Of a stretch of 64,000 nucleotides of DNA, positions 1-10,700 are shown piece by piece; position 1 is the first letter of the stretch; each line of letters starts with the position of its first letter. Source of the DNA: Volvox africanus. Its lineage: Eukaryota > Chlorophyta > Chlorophyceae > Chlamydomonadales > Volvocaceae. A model generated the notes under the pieces. That model searched no databases and was not told the origin of the DNA. It worked only from the letters and a program-made list of their open reading frames with translations. The stretch is taken from the NCBI GenBank assembly GCA_030268105.1, contig BSDZ01000019.1, positions 40,001-104,000 on the forward strand. The letters are read 5' to 3'. The position numbers were made by a program, and so were the translations under genes.

Positions 1-277
1 CTGCTGTTTATATCAATCAACACCCTTTGTGGGATCTAGGTTAGCGCGCAGTTTGGCACCTTAACTCAACTATCGGTTCATCCCGCATCGCCAGTTCTGC
101 TTACCAAAAATGGTCCACTTGGAGCTCAGACATTGATAGGAGTGTGACGCGGTTCAATTAAGCAACCGGCACGTCTTACCTATTTAAAGTTTGAGAATAG
201 GTGAAGGATGTTTCATCCCCCGAACCTCTAATCATTCGCTTTACCCGATAAAACTAATCAAGCTCCAGCTATCCTGG

Positions 278-317
<40 letters not shown>

Positions 318-385
318 AGTCTTTCGCCCCTATACCCAAGTCCGGAAAGCGATTTGCACGTCAGCACATCTACGAGCCTCCACCA
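1..385 (-). rRNA. 28S rRNA fragment, distal of two pieces
   Basis: The reverse complement reads as large-subunit rRNA, including the conserved stretch around the GGTGGAGGCTCGTAGATG motif. It continues the 28S sequence that begins near 3041 and leaves the window at position 1. The rRNA is cut at 385/386 by a transposon and resumes at 2168, so this copy cannot give an intact 28S unless the insert is removed. Several bases differ from the usual green-algal sequence, so the copy is probably a decayed orphan. Confidence 0.9.
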
Positions 386-398
386 CACTCTGGGAAAA
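386..398 (+). repeat. Left terminal inverted repeat of the rDNA transposon
   Basis: CACTCTGGGAAAA, the perfect complement of 2155-2167. It is immediately preceded by the duplicated CCA. Confidence 0.9.
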
Positions 399-2154
399 GC
401 CATCCTCCATATTTTTCGTTGGATCCATAAAGTCCATATGGACTTCCATAAAACCATATGGACTTCCATAAAACCCATATGGAAGGCAATAATATCCACA
501 TACAGCCATGAAAAACGTTTTTAAGTAGATATGTCCTGTCATGACAGCTTGTGGAAAATTGTTTTTCTGTGGCTTGGGGTCGTTAGGGTTCTGGTAGCCT
601 GACACCTTCTATAATCCATTGTCCCAATTCCATAAAATACACTTCCTAGTGCAGTGCTTATAGCTTATAACCATGAACAAATTTGAGCATACCACTCTGG
701 TAGCATGCAGTTTGTTTTAGAGGCCATATGCACCTCGTGGTGACCACTTTAATATGATGTGATGTGGTACGACAATACCGTCAACCCGTCATTCTACCAA
801 CTCATCTTTGTTTCTTTCTTTACAACTTCTTTTCCATCTACTGCTTTCTGACTTCTACCACTTGTAACGATTCAATCTATCACGTCAATTATCCCGCCAA
901 ATCATGTTCTTCTATTACGCACGCTTTCTATAGCTCCTTGTACCTTGTAACCAACCAACGTTTTGCCATCAGTTGTGCCAATCTAAGAGGTTATGAGCCC
1001 TGCGGCGTTCAGAGCTGGTCTGCGCCGCCGCCATAATTGAACCAATTATGGCAACTTTGGGCAGCCGGCAACAATCATGGCTGATGCTTAAGACTTGCTT
1101 ATAAGGATTCGAACCCAAGGTCGTATAGAGGTAATATGCTAAAACCCTAGGACATTAACTTTTGTTTGGAGTTTGTGATGGCGATGGCGACGGCTTTGGG
1201 CGAACGCGCCAGAACCGTGGTTAATAATCGAGGTTGGGCCAAACAGTTCAGATATCATAACGATCCTTTCTAAGGAGATGGACTGGCTATAATTTCGAGG
1301 TCGCCGCCCAAGGCAATCTGCCGGCAAATGCGCATGTTAGCCGCGCGTATTCAAAGAAGACGACGCTAAGGAGGAGCTCAGCAATCAAGCCTTGGTTGCT
1401 TTTTGTGGGCTTAATCGGAAGCACGGAGGAAATTTCCTGGTTATTTATGAGTTACAGCGACACCGACACCAAGATGGAACGGGCTGGCGATAACTTCGCG
1501 AGGAATCCGAGTTTCTATAGCATTTTCATGTTAAAGGCCTTTCGAATTTGGTTCCCATACGCTGGACAACCTATGGCGCGACGATTTACACATTTGTTGG
1601 TCAAGACGATCAGGGAAAGTGGTGGCCGAGCGCGTGGTAGGGGGAGGCGGCAAGTAGGGACTTAGGGGGAGGCGGCAAGTGGGGACACCTCTGCAAGTAG
1701 CGGCGATATGGCACCATCATCAGGGGTCTCAAGTGGCACAGGAAGCAGTGGGGGCAATGCACATCAACCGGTACTGAGGTCCTCACGCCGGGGTACCAGA
1801 GGGGCGTTGCTTCCCGTGACAACACGTTTTAGGTATGTAGATAGGTGGCCAGAGATACCCTATCTACATATTATGCATATAATTGGTTGGCCGAATAATA
1901 ATAGGACATGAAGCTAATGACAGTACGTGATGCTGAATAATCACCGTATTTTGCATGCGAAATGGACGCTTCCTTTTGTGCCCTCCATGCCAGCCATTGT
2001 AACTTTCCATAAAATGCCGTTTCCATTCCATAAAATGCCTTCCATAAAATACCTTCCATAACCTGGTGGCAGGATTATGGATTCCATATCAAAATAATAT
2101 GGAGGCCACTTTATGGAAAAGGACGCTGGATTTTATGTAAGCCGGACCCCCCCG

Positions 2155-2167
2155 TTTTCCCAGAGTG
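2155..2167 (-). repeat. Right terminal inverted repeat of the rDNA transposon
   Basis: TTTTCCCAGAGTG, the complement of the left end. It is followed by CCA and then the resumed 28S sequence CCAGGGTTCCCTCTGGC. Confidence 0.9.
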
Positions 2168-3041
2168 CCAGGGTTCCCTCTGGCTTCACCCTGCTCAGGC
2201 ATAGTTCACCATCTTTCGGGTCCCAACAGGTATGCTCGCACTCAAACCTTTCGGAGAAGCAACATGGTCGGTCGATGGTGCAGGCCACACAGATTATTCA
2301 TGAAGCCCTCCCACCAGTCAGGTTACTTGCGCTCACGGGGTTCCCACCCGCGAGCTCGCTTACATGTTAGACTCCTTGGTCCGTGTTTCAAGACGGGTCA
2401 ATTAACGCTCTTCTGTCAGAGTCTTTAGGATGCAGATCCCAAGAAAGATTATTGGGACATGCAGCAGATCCTCTTCTCACCTTGGTCGTCTCAGCGGCAT
2501 CAGCTGGGCTAGCTGGGTGGACCCAGCTTTTATCCCGTCAAGGCAACCCACTCTGACCAGCACCCAGCACATTCAATGGGCCGATTGAAGGGCCATCTAA
2601 GCCTGGGTGCACCCACAAGCGTTAATCGCTTCCCTCTCAACAATTTCAAGCACTTTTAACTCTCTTTCCAAAGTTCTTTTCATCTTCCCCTCACGGTACT
2701 TGTTCGCTATCGGTCTCTCAGCAGTATTTAGCCTTAGGAGGGATTTACCTCCAAATTAGAGCTGCATTCCCAAACAACCCGACTTGAGGAAAGCACCTCG
2801 TGATAGGTCTAGACAGGAATCGACGGGGTTATCACCCTCTCTGACGCGGCATTCGATCCAACTTGAATTCCGCCAGACCATGAGGGAGCTTCGATAGACT
2901 ACAATTCTCCAAAGGGAGATTTGCAAGCTGGGCTATTCCTGGTTTGCTCGCCGTTACTAGGGGAATCCTTGTTAGTTTCTTTTCCACTGCTTAATGATAT
3001 GCTTAAGTTCAGCGGGTACACTTGCCTGAGCTCAGGTCGAG
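2168..3041 (-). rRNA. 28S rRNA, 5'-terminal segment
   Basis: The reverse complement starts near 3041 with a 28S 5' end and contains ACCCGCTGAACTTAAGC, then runs through the D1-D2 region to the transposon at 2167. The normally invariant block after it (usual CAATAAGCGGAGGA) here reads CATTAAGCAGTGGA, and GTTCCCGGTTCGC-type sites read with T or A at CpG positions. This suggests decay of methylated CpG sites and a non-functional copy. The 5' end position is approximate. Confidence 0.9.
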
Positions 3042-3481
3042 GATTGATGATTTCGAATGATACACCTCTATAGAGTGGAGTAGTTATCAGTATACAACAC
3101 ACATGTGTTGGTCTTCCAATACACACCCACATATATATGTTGGTATATCCTCCTGCTTGTTAGGTGCTGAATGCAGCGGGCCCAAGTCATCCACTATTTA
3201 GAAAGGACAAACGATGATCATATAATATCGCATATTATATGTGTCTTTTGTCTAAACCCTCCCTAGAAGAGACCCGTTGAGTGGTCCGCAGTTCAACATC
3301 GCTGCTTCAGCAAACCCAGCTGTGAGCGCATCCCCCATCCATCCATCATATACGTATAAAGGAATACATATGTAACGGGTATTATATAGAGGCTGGCTAC
3401 GGGGCTGGGATTGCTCCATGACGTGGATATGTGTGGCTGAGCAAACCGCTCGTCTTCCTTTCCGCGAGTGAAGGACAAACC
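3042..3481 (-). other. ITS2 of rDNA unit
   Basis: Spacer between the 28S 5' end and the 5.8S 3' end, about 440 bp. It contains GT/TA-rich helices, for example around 3080-3140. Identified purely by position between the two recognised rRNAs. Confidence 0.8.
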
Positions 3482-3638
3482 CAACGCTGAGGCAGACATG
3501 CTCTTGGCCGAAGCCTCAAGCGCAATTTGCTTTCAAAGATTTGATGATTCACGTATTTCTGCAATTCACACTACATATCGCATTTCGCTGCGTTCTTCAT
3601 CAATCTGAGAGCCAAGATATTCATTGTTGAGAGTTGTC
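3482..3638 (-). rRNA. 5.8S rRNA, decayed copy
   Basis: The reverse complement matches 5.8S from ACAACTCTCAACAA to GTCTGCCTCAGCGTTGG, about 157 nt, the usual length. The hallmark GATGAAGAACGCAGCGAAATGCGATA is intact. Several almost universal sites have changed: AACGGATATC reads AATGAATATC, the segment before GATGAAGAAC is altered, and CGAATCTTTGAACGC reads with A in place of both CpG guanine contexts. Most differences are transitions at former CpG sites. I therefore read it as an rDNA pseudogene or silenced copy. Confidence 0.85.
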
Positions 3639-4000
3639 CACATAGAGGAGGAGGTGTACATGAGAGTGTACCCATCCGATAACTTGCTATATAGTTTTGT
3701 GTAACAGAAAGTGTCCCTTGGACGTGCCAAGGGACGAAATTTGCAGAGAGCCTCCCCACACAGCACGCATAGCCCAACCCCCCAAAAAGGTTAGGGGCTG
3801 TACATATGTGTAGCAGCGTTCCCCATGTGTCTCATGTCGTCATCTTCATCATATCCGAAGCAACGAGCTAAAAGATGGGGACCCACAGAGATCACCACCA
3901 CAAAGAGTGGCGAAAGCTCACACAGTGGAACCGTGCGGACCCACGCATTTCCCTGCCCCAGAGGGGCTGGGCCGGCATATAATACATATAGCTAGGCGCG
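3639..4000 (-). other. ITS1, truncated; no 18S 3' end follows
   Basis: Sequence upstream of 5.8S in rDNA orientation. The 18S 3' terminus (complement of GGTGAACCTGCGGAAGGATCATT) is not found anywhere from 3639 to 6000, so the unit is broken within or beyond ITS1. The outer boundary is a guess. Confidence 0.55.
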
Positions 4001-5933
4001 ACTGGTATTCCTCATAATCTCACGATTCCGGTGATAGTGCAGATCTCCTCAACTTAAAGCAAGGACATATGTACTCCTCGAACCTAGAACCCCATTCATG
4101 ATGAGTTTGCCAGGCAAAAGCTCTTCTTGTTATATACCAGCGTGTGCCCCATAAGACCATATATACCTAAGTTTCTGATGATGTGCACTGTTCTCCGCAG
4201 CTAACAAAAGCACTTGCGGACAACAGAGCATTCGAACCCATACCTCCTGACGGGAACGTCAGTGCTCTTCCAATTAGACTTGGATGGTGACCTCTACGAG
4301 GGGTGCAGAATTTCCCAGCGGCTGAAGCGGGCGTAGGGGGCTAAGTACCCTCCGCCACGACTAGGGTGCCGCAAGCGCAGGGTGCCATGTGGTAGTGCGT
4401 GATATGGGCGGTGCAGATTTCAGGAGGCCTGGTGTATACAGGAGCACCCGACTCTGGCAAGATGCAAGAACGGGTCGTATCCCACAGCGAGAGTGTGGCA
4501 TGTGGCCAGCGATAATGGTTCAACGTTGATTGAAGAAGATGGATGATCAACCTGGATAGCGGTGGAGATATGGAGTATAGGGAGTCCGTGAATTGTACCC
4601 CCTCAGTGCCGTCTCCCCCTTCACACACTCCAGGCTTCAGCCGGAGTAATGTAATAATAATAAGAATCACACCAAACTCCCAAGGCATGGTAGAGACAAA
4701 CGACGTCCCAACATTGAAAGTGTTTCCAAACAGTGCACAATGAGGTTGCCCAGCAGGCATGAGGATCTATGAGCTCTTATGGATCTATCTGAGGAGATCA
4801 TGTATGATGAATGACATTTATAGACTGCTGAAAGACGACTTTTGTTATGCCCAAAAGCAAAAGAGACCAAGGATAGAAGCTGAGCTCTTTTGCATACCCT
4901 CTATAAAATACCCCAAAACACACAAAATGCACTGATTAAGAGAGAACATGACTATATATTATGTCAGGCTGCACATTGCTACATGTGTTAACTGCTGCCT
5001 TACGTTTGGTAAAGTGTCCTCATGAACATACGTGAGATTGCGATTCGAATCTCAATTAAAATACATTGACTTGTTTATTGTACCTCGCAATGCAGTGATT
5101 TTGTAGGTCCCCGAATGCGAAAGCGTGAATCTTTATCACTTTTGGCGCGCATATGATGAACATCCATCAGTCTCACGCCACAAACCCAAATAACACAACT
5201 TTTGGGTATATGCTGTACTCCGTCTGTCTGTGCTGTCCTACTGTCTACTCTGATTGTGTGGGCTCAAAGAGAATGTTTTATTTACAGCAGAGCACATGCA
5301 TAACACTACTGCTACCACCATCCTGAAAATCTATGACAACTGAGACACAGCCCTGACACTGTCAATCCTCTGCAGAAACAAATGAAGTTATCAACATTTG
5401 GATGCAGATGGGCTCCTTGAAGAGTGCTGGACCCAGCCAGGGTAGCCATGTAGCCATACAGGATGCCATCTGATGGATACTTGTGTCTCATGCCAGGTGC
5501 AAGGTACAAGTACAGACCCTGTACAGGGCCAGGTGCAGGGTACAGGTTGCCTGGTACTGAAAAAAACCTAAACCCTCCAGCCCACATCACCAGCCACATT
5601 GGACATTGCCATCTTTGTCGCTGCCCTCGTTGCAGCCCTTCTTTTGTGCAATCGGACTTCCTGTTCCCGCGGGTCGATATAGTAAATAATGCCACGTACC
5701 TTGAGGCTGTTGGCGTTGGCTTTGGTAATGCCAGGTATAATGATAGTAAATGGTGTGGTTGTTGACCAGTAGAAACCAACACCAATTATCTCATCACCGA
5801 CACTCTAAGCATGTACAGTATGTGACTATAACCAAAGCAGAATGACAACATTAGCCAAACACCGGGTGCGTAGAGACGATAACCGGGTCAGAAAAAGCTG
5901 AAATAAGTGCAATGCATTTGATAGGAAATCCGT
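4001..5933. other. Spacer without supported genes
   Basis: No reading frame has gene-like codon patterns or flanking splice sites. A tRNA-like stretch lies on the minus strand at about 4216-4285 (a T-loop-like GGTTCGAAT and a D-arm-like TCTAATTGGAAGAGCA), but its anticodon stem encloses only six bases, so it is at best a tRNA pseudogene or SINE head. An (ATA)n patch is at 4651-4665. A local cluster of GTACA/CAGGGTAC motifs is at 5495-5560. Confidence 0.6.
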
Positions 5934-6005
5934 TTCCCCACCGGGACTCGAACCCGGGTCTCGAGAGTGAGAATCTCGTATCCTGACCGCCTAGACTATA
6001 GGGAA
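5934..6005 (-). tRNA. trnE-CUC: tRNA-Glu(CTC)
   Basis: The reverse complement folds as a standard 72-nt tRNA without CCA. The seven-base acceptor stem TTCCCTA pairs with TGGGGAA, with one G-T pair. The D arm contains TAGTCTAGGCGGTCAGGAT, the anticodon stem is CGAGA/TCTCG around loop TTCTCAC with anticodon CTC, and the T arm has the canonical GGGTTCGAGTCCC. TAGTCTAG and GAGACCCGGGTTCGAG are typical of plant and algal nuclear tRNA-Glu. No intron. It delivers glutamate at GAG codons in cytosolic translation. Confidence 0.95.
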
Positions 6006-7734
6006 GTTGCGTGATGCCAGATGCCAAGTTAGAAATCTTATAGGTTATTTATTTGACACACGCCAGGGATCCTTAGGAAAGCGGGATGTGAAAAGGAGTC
6101 CGATGTGACCAGCATACATGGCCCTAAGCTGTGTTCCATGGTCGCCTTCAGTGTCGTGTCACGCATATTTATTCGTGAACATGCCATGGCGCTCTTTACC
6201 ATGTTTTAGGATTCTATAAGCATTCTTTTACTGCAAATTCCTGGGCTTCTAGGCAGGCCTGGCTGATTTGGGTTCTTGCGTTTGGCCGCATCTTTTTCTG
6301 ATTTATTTCGCTTTGGATATCATTACTCAGTCCCACAGACAGAAAATTAGGACTGAGTCCTATCGTGTTGTTCCATATTGATGTTCACAGCATAGGCTGA
6401 CTTTAATTACTCCACCAATGGATCCTCAATAGGGTACTTACAGAGTTCTCATTCCATTTACCAGATGCTACGCACCCAGTATTGCTATATATTGTCACTT
6501 CCTCCCCGTGTCAGGATGGGTAATTTGCAGGGTTTACCTTAAAATAAGTACTTCATATACAAATCAGACGAAAAACATTTGGGGTACTTGGCGAGAGTCG
6601 GTCGGGCACTCCCATTAAGACCTCTTCTCCCCACACACTAAGGGCGCAATGGCCTAACCAGCTAAAATTTTGTTTTGCACAAACATAATATTACTACCAA
6701 TAATAAAAGAAGAGAAATAAGTACAAATTCCTAATTATAATACTTGAGAATTAAAGTTTCTTAGGGGTTTAAGGTTCGCTCCAGGAAAGCATGGACGCTC
6801 ACAGAACCACCCAAGGTACTGGCCCCACCCCACAGACCCCACATCCTGTAACTATCCTATTAGTTTCAATAATAAATTATGCATATTATACATAGAGAAG
6901 TACAAAGAATTTAAAATACCTCATAGGAGGGCTCATTCCTATCAGAGCAAGATTCGGACCATATGGAAACTCAAGAGACAAGGACAATTTCATTCTAGCC
7001 TCTCACGGGGCGCACTTCATATACAAGGGACTCAGAAGCAGTAATGCGCGGGAAATCAGAGCCTTGGACCTCATACGGACAGCCTACAATTACCGCGGGT
7101 TAACCTGCATCCAGAAAACCGCATCCTGTTTTTTCATGTATCCACGTCTATCCCATCTCACGAGCCCAGATAGCCACGGTACTTTCTCTGGCCTCTCGTT
7201 GCTCTGCCTCCTGCAAAGTCTGCGCGGCAACATCAATTCAGCAAAATCCGCTGAGCAGCTGTAATCAGGCTGCAGCACCCGGCGGCAGAACGCGTCTCTG
7301 CAAGTATCCCGCCCTTAGCGCAGGCTCTACAAACACACAGCACTGTCGACAAGAGCACACACAAACCTCGCATTCCACAAGTATATACATAGAAACTTTG
7401 CACCTTGATATTTCTTGGGCCTCCTTAGTGCCACTTCCTCGTGTCACATGGCCCCTAAGTCCTATGTCTTCACGAGGCTCAGCTCCCAAAGCTCGCTACA
7501 CGGGCGTCCACTGCGCATTTGATACCCACAGGGGCCGTCCCAGTTGCACCCAGCACGGCTTCTTCGGCACCTTAGTTCCCACCAGTCGCCGCAGGTCGCA
7601 TGGCGGCAACAGCCCTGCTGGGTCGCCACTTTCCCGCCATTCCTGACCGGAACAAAAAAACAAGCAAAGGGCTGTGGGTGAGGAAAATGCGGGAAAAGAA
7701 CCTGTGGGTGCGCTTTCTACCGATACGGAATATA
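6006..7734. other. AT-richer spacer, no gene seen
   Basis: Mostly non-coding with many stops in all frames. It contains a short palindrome-like pair (GACTCAGTCC-type) near 6327-6361 and A/T-rich stretches at 6665-6780 and 6840-6930. It forms the 3' flank of the minus-strand P450 gene. Confidence 0.6.
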
Positions 7735-10700
7735 TTACACTGTGTCGCCGTCGCCACTATCAGCGTCCATTTCCAAAACCCAAATCACCTGGATGGGTCC
7801 GTCCAGGCCATCGAACCAGCCGAACCCCCAAGCCATGGCCGATGGCTCCAATAGCCTTGTGAGGATCGCGTACAGAAGACTTCCTCCTTGCACCGCCCTC
7901 AACTGCGGATGCGGATCGGCACCATCGGCAGACGCCCCTGATGACACCGGCACGTTCGCCCCTGTTGGTTCGTTGGGTCCGACTTGAGACGCCTGCGCCT
8001 TGACTGACTCGCCTCCAGAGGAGGCGGCGGCGGCGGCAGCTGGAGCGCCAGGAATCGCCGGCGCTCCAAAGCGGTTGGCAGCGTCGCCGTAGCTGAGCGT
8101 CATGTCGTAGGACCATAGGAGAAGCTGTGCCACAAGGCCCAGCTCCTGCTCCGCGAAGTAACGGCCCGGGCAGCGGTACGGGCCGCCTCCGAAGGCCAGG
8201 CCTTTGGCGGCAACAAGACAGGGAGACCAGAACGGGGTCCGAGATAGGGACGGCGTGGAGCCAATCTTGAGGGCGGCATAACTTGTTTCTGATTGATGTA
8301 CAGTGCGTGGCTCAAGTGCATTTGGCCGGAGTGCATTGGGAAGCCCCCAAAGAAGTCTTACCCCGGGTGGTGCACAGAACACAGAACACAGCGCAGAAGC
8401 TGGACCTTCGGATCAGCCTCGCATCCCGTCCTGAAAAGTAGTCCCCAAAATGCCGCCAGCACTTCACGCCTGCCCCATCTAATCCCCTGGATTTGCTTAT
8501 CCTTACAATACTTGCACCCTTAGGATATACATGTACATGTAAATAAATTGATAAGTAATGACTTAACTACAAACAGTGAACAATTGAAGTAAGAAGTCAT
8601 TGTAATGAGGCGCTTGGACCCCTAAATCCCCACTCACCCGCCCCGCTGTTCATTACCGCACTGCTGGCACCCAGCCGCAACTCCGGGCGGGTGGGGTCAT
8701 ACACCCAAGGGTCAGCGGCCCCGCTTGGGTCCTCAGCATCCCACAGCTTTCGATCGTGGTGACTTTCAAAGGGGCAAACTGCCAACAGCCGACCTCGCGG
8801 CAGTCTCAGGCGGCCCCCCGGCCGGGACTCTGAAGGCAGATCTAGGGGTGCGGCCACCTGACGTACGTCGATGCTTTGCACTCTCAGCCGCAGCGCCTCT
8901 GCCACGCAGCGGCTAATGGCGGATCGGCGGTTGGCCGCTAGGCGCGTAGCAGCGGCAACGAGTTGTGACTGGGACCACAAGGCCCCAGGACGTCTACTCC
9001 CGGGCGGGCTAGTTGCCGCTGAGCTGCTCCCTATCTCGTTAGAGCCGGCTGGTCAGAGCAATAGGAGTTTTGGAAAGGGCGGTCGGGAAGGGTCCGCAAA
9101 CCCAGGACAGATGTTTCCAACGGTCGATGTTTTTCGTTCAGTAGCAGGACAGCGTTGTTTAGCGGAAGGGCAGTCCGTGTGAGGTGCGGTGACTGGTGCG
9201 GACCAAGTGCAACCCCAGGTACTATGGTATTATGAGCAGGTATAGGCCCGGCAGGTGTCTCCATCTGGATTCATCCATAGGATGCAGACCAAGGTGCAAG
9301 CAGACGTGCTGCACCGGCACGTAGAGCAGCACCTGCCGCGAATCATGCCAAAAGCACAAAACGCAGAATGACGGCACATATATTCATACAAGGTGCCGTC
9401 TCCCGCTCCCCCCAAGAGGTGCGAAGCTCCCAACCCAGAACAGGCCGCCCAGTCCTCACCTCCTGCCGCAGCTCCCTCGGCCCCATCTGGGCTCAGCGAC
9501 CCGGTTTGAAGCTCCAGCTGCAGTAAGGGACGAGTTTAGGGACATCCGGCGGGATAGATACTTGATGCCGACCACCCTTCAGGCCTGATCGGTAAGAAAC
9601 AACTTCTATGGCAGCTCTTAGGAATTGCGCCTCAAATAGGCTTTGCCGTTAAGACGATCTTCTGAGGATTTGTTGCAATTGAAGAACTCGGTTTGCTCTT
9701 TGCTGGTTAGCCTTCTTTCACGCGTCCCCTTTCCCTTGCGTTATGGGCATTTTTTGTTTTCCCTTCACAAGCAGCAGCTACCTACCAGCACACCCACCTG
9801 GAGCTCCTCAAGGACCGACGCCTTATGCAAAGCGTTCTCCGGTAACAGCAGGAATGCGGTCGACCAGAAGGCGGCTGGTATACTGTTGGCCTACGCCGTG
9901 AAAAAGAGGAAGAGATAGAGAGAGCGGGGAGGGGAAGACGAAAAGTCGAGACCTGATGCTGTTGCAGAGACGCTGCTATAAAGTACTAACCGCGAGCGGG
10001 GAGAATAGGAAACAGCCAACATATTTATCGACTTAGTTGTTATTTGGCTCCAGGCCCGCCGATCGTGGAGTTGTGACGCAGCCGCACTGCTTTTGCGCTA
10101 AGCAGCCCGTGACCGGGGCCCTGGGGCCGGAGCCTGGAGCCTAAGCATTACACGAGCGGCGGAGTGTTAGACGGCGTCCTGGGTCGACCAATGTACCCCG
10201 GATTAATCACCTGCGACGCCCACAATAGCGCCAGCAGCAGATTTGGCCGCAGGTGAAGTGGCAGACCCGTGGTCCTGTGCGGATAGGTTAACAGACATAT
10301 CTATTCATCCAATCATTCACTCGCACACGCGTTTGACCAGGAGCATTAGGTCCACCTGCCGCCCCCTCAAGATGGTCACGGCGCGATGGCGGTGCCACCC
10401 TACACGGCTGGAGCGCCCCTAGCCTGATGAAATGGTTCACCTTGTTCAAGTACTCGTCCTCTCGTCGCTATCCAGGCAGCCGAATCCCAGTACGTCTCTT
10501 TTTTCGGTTTCCTTGCGCCGCCAACCGTCATACACACAAACACACCAACGAAGCATCCATCTTTGCCTCCTGCTGCCACTAATGCGAGCCCCGTCCCCAC
10601 CCCTGGAGCCCACCTGTCCAGCAGCTCCCCTGCCGGGGTGCCCTTGAACAAACCTCGTCCGTCTGCCAGGCGAAATAGCCGTAATAGCTCCGAACGCGAC

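Larger units (their letters stand above)
386..2167. mobile_element. CACTA-like non-autonomous transposon inserted in 28S rDNA
   Basis: This 1,782 bp insert is bounded by perfect 13 bp terminal inverted repeats, CACTCTGGGAAAA at 386-398 and its complement at 2155-2167. The flanking trinucleotide CCA occurs at 383-385 and 2168-2170, a 3 bp target duplication. Removing the insert and one CCA restores a normal rRNA reading across CCTCCACCAGGG. Ends starting CACT and a 3 bp duplication are hallmarks of the CACTA (EnSpm) superfamily. Subterminal tandem copies of TTCCATAAAA lie at about 447-487 and 2005-2062, as CACTA elements usually have. No transposase-like reading frame is visible inside, so it would need a partner element in trans. 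Confidence 0.85.

Noticed and set aside
764..1036. 90-residue frame inside the rDNA transposon
   Set aside because: No transposase motif and no splice context; length expected by chance.
4341..4760. 139-residue minus-strand frame
   Set aside because: No motif or splice sites; contains an (ATA)n tract and lies in repeat-like spacer.
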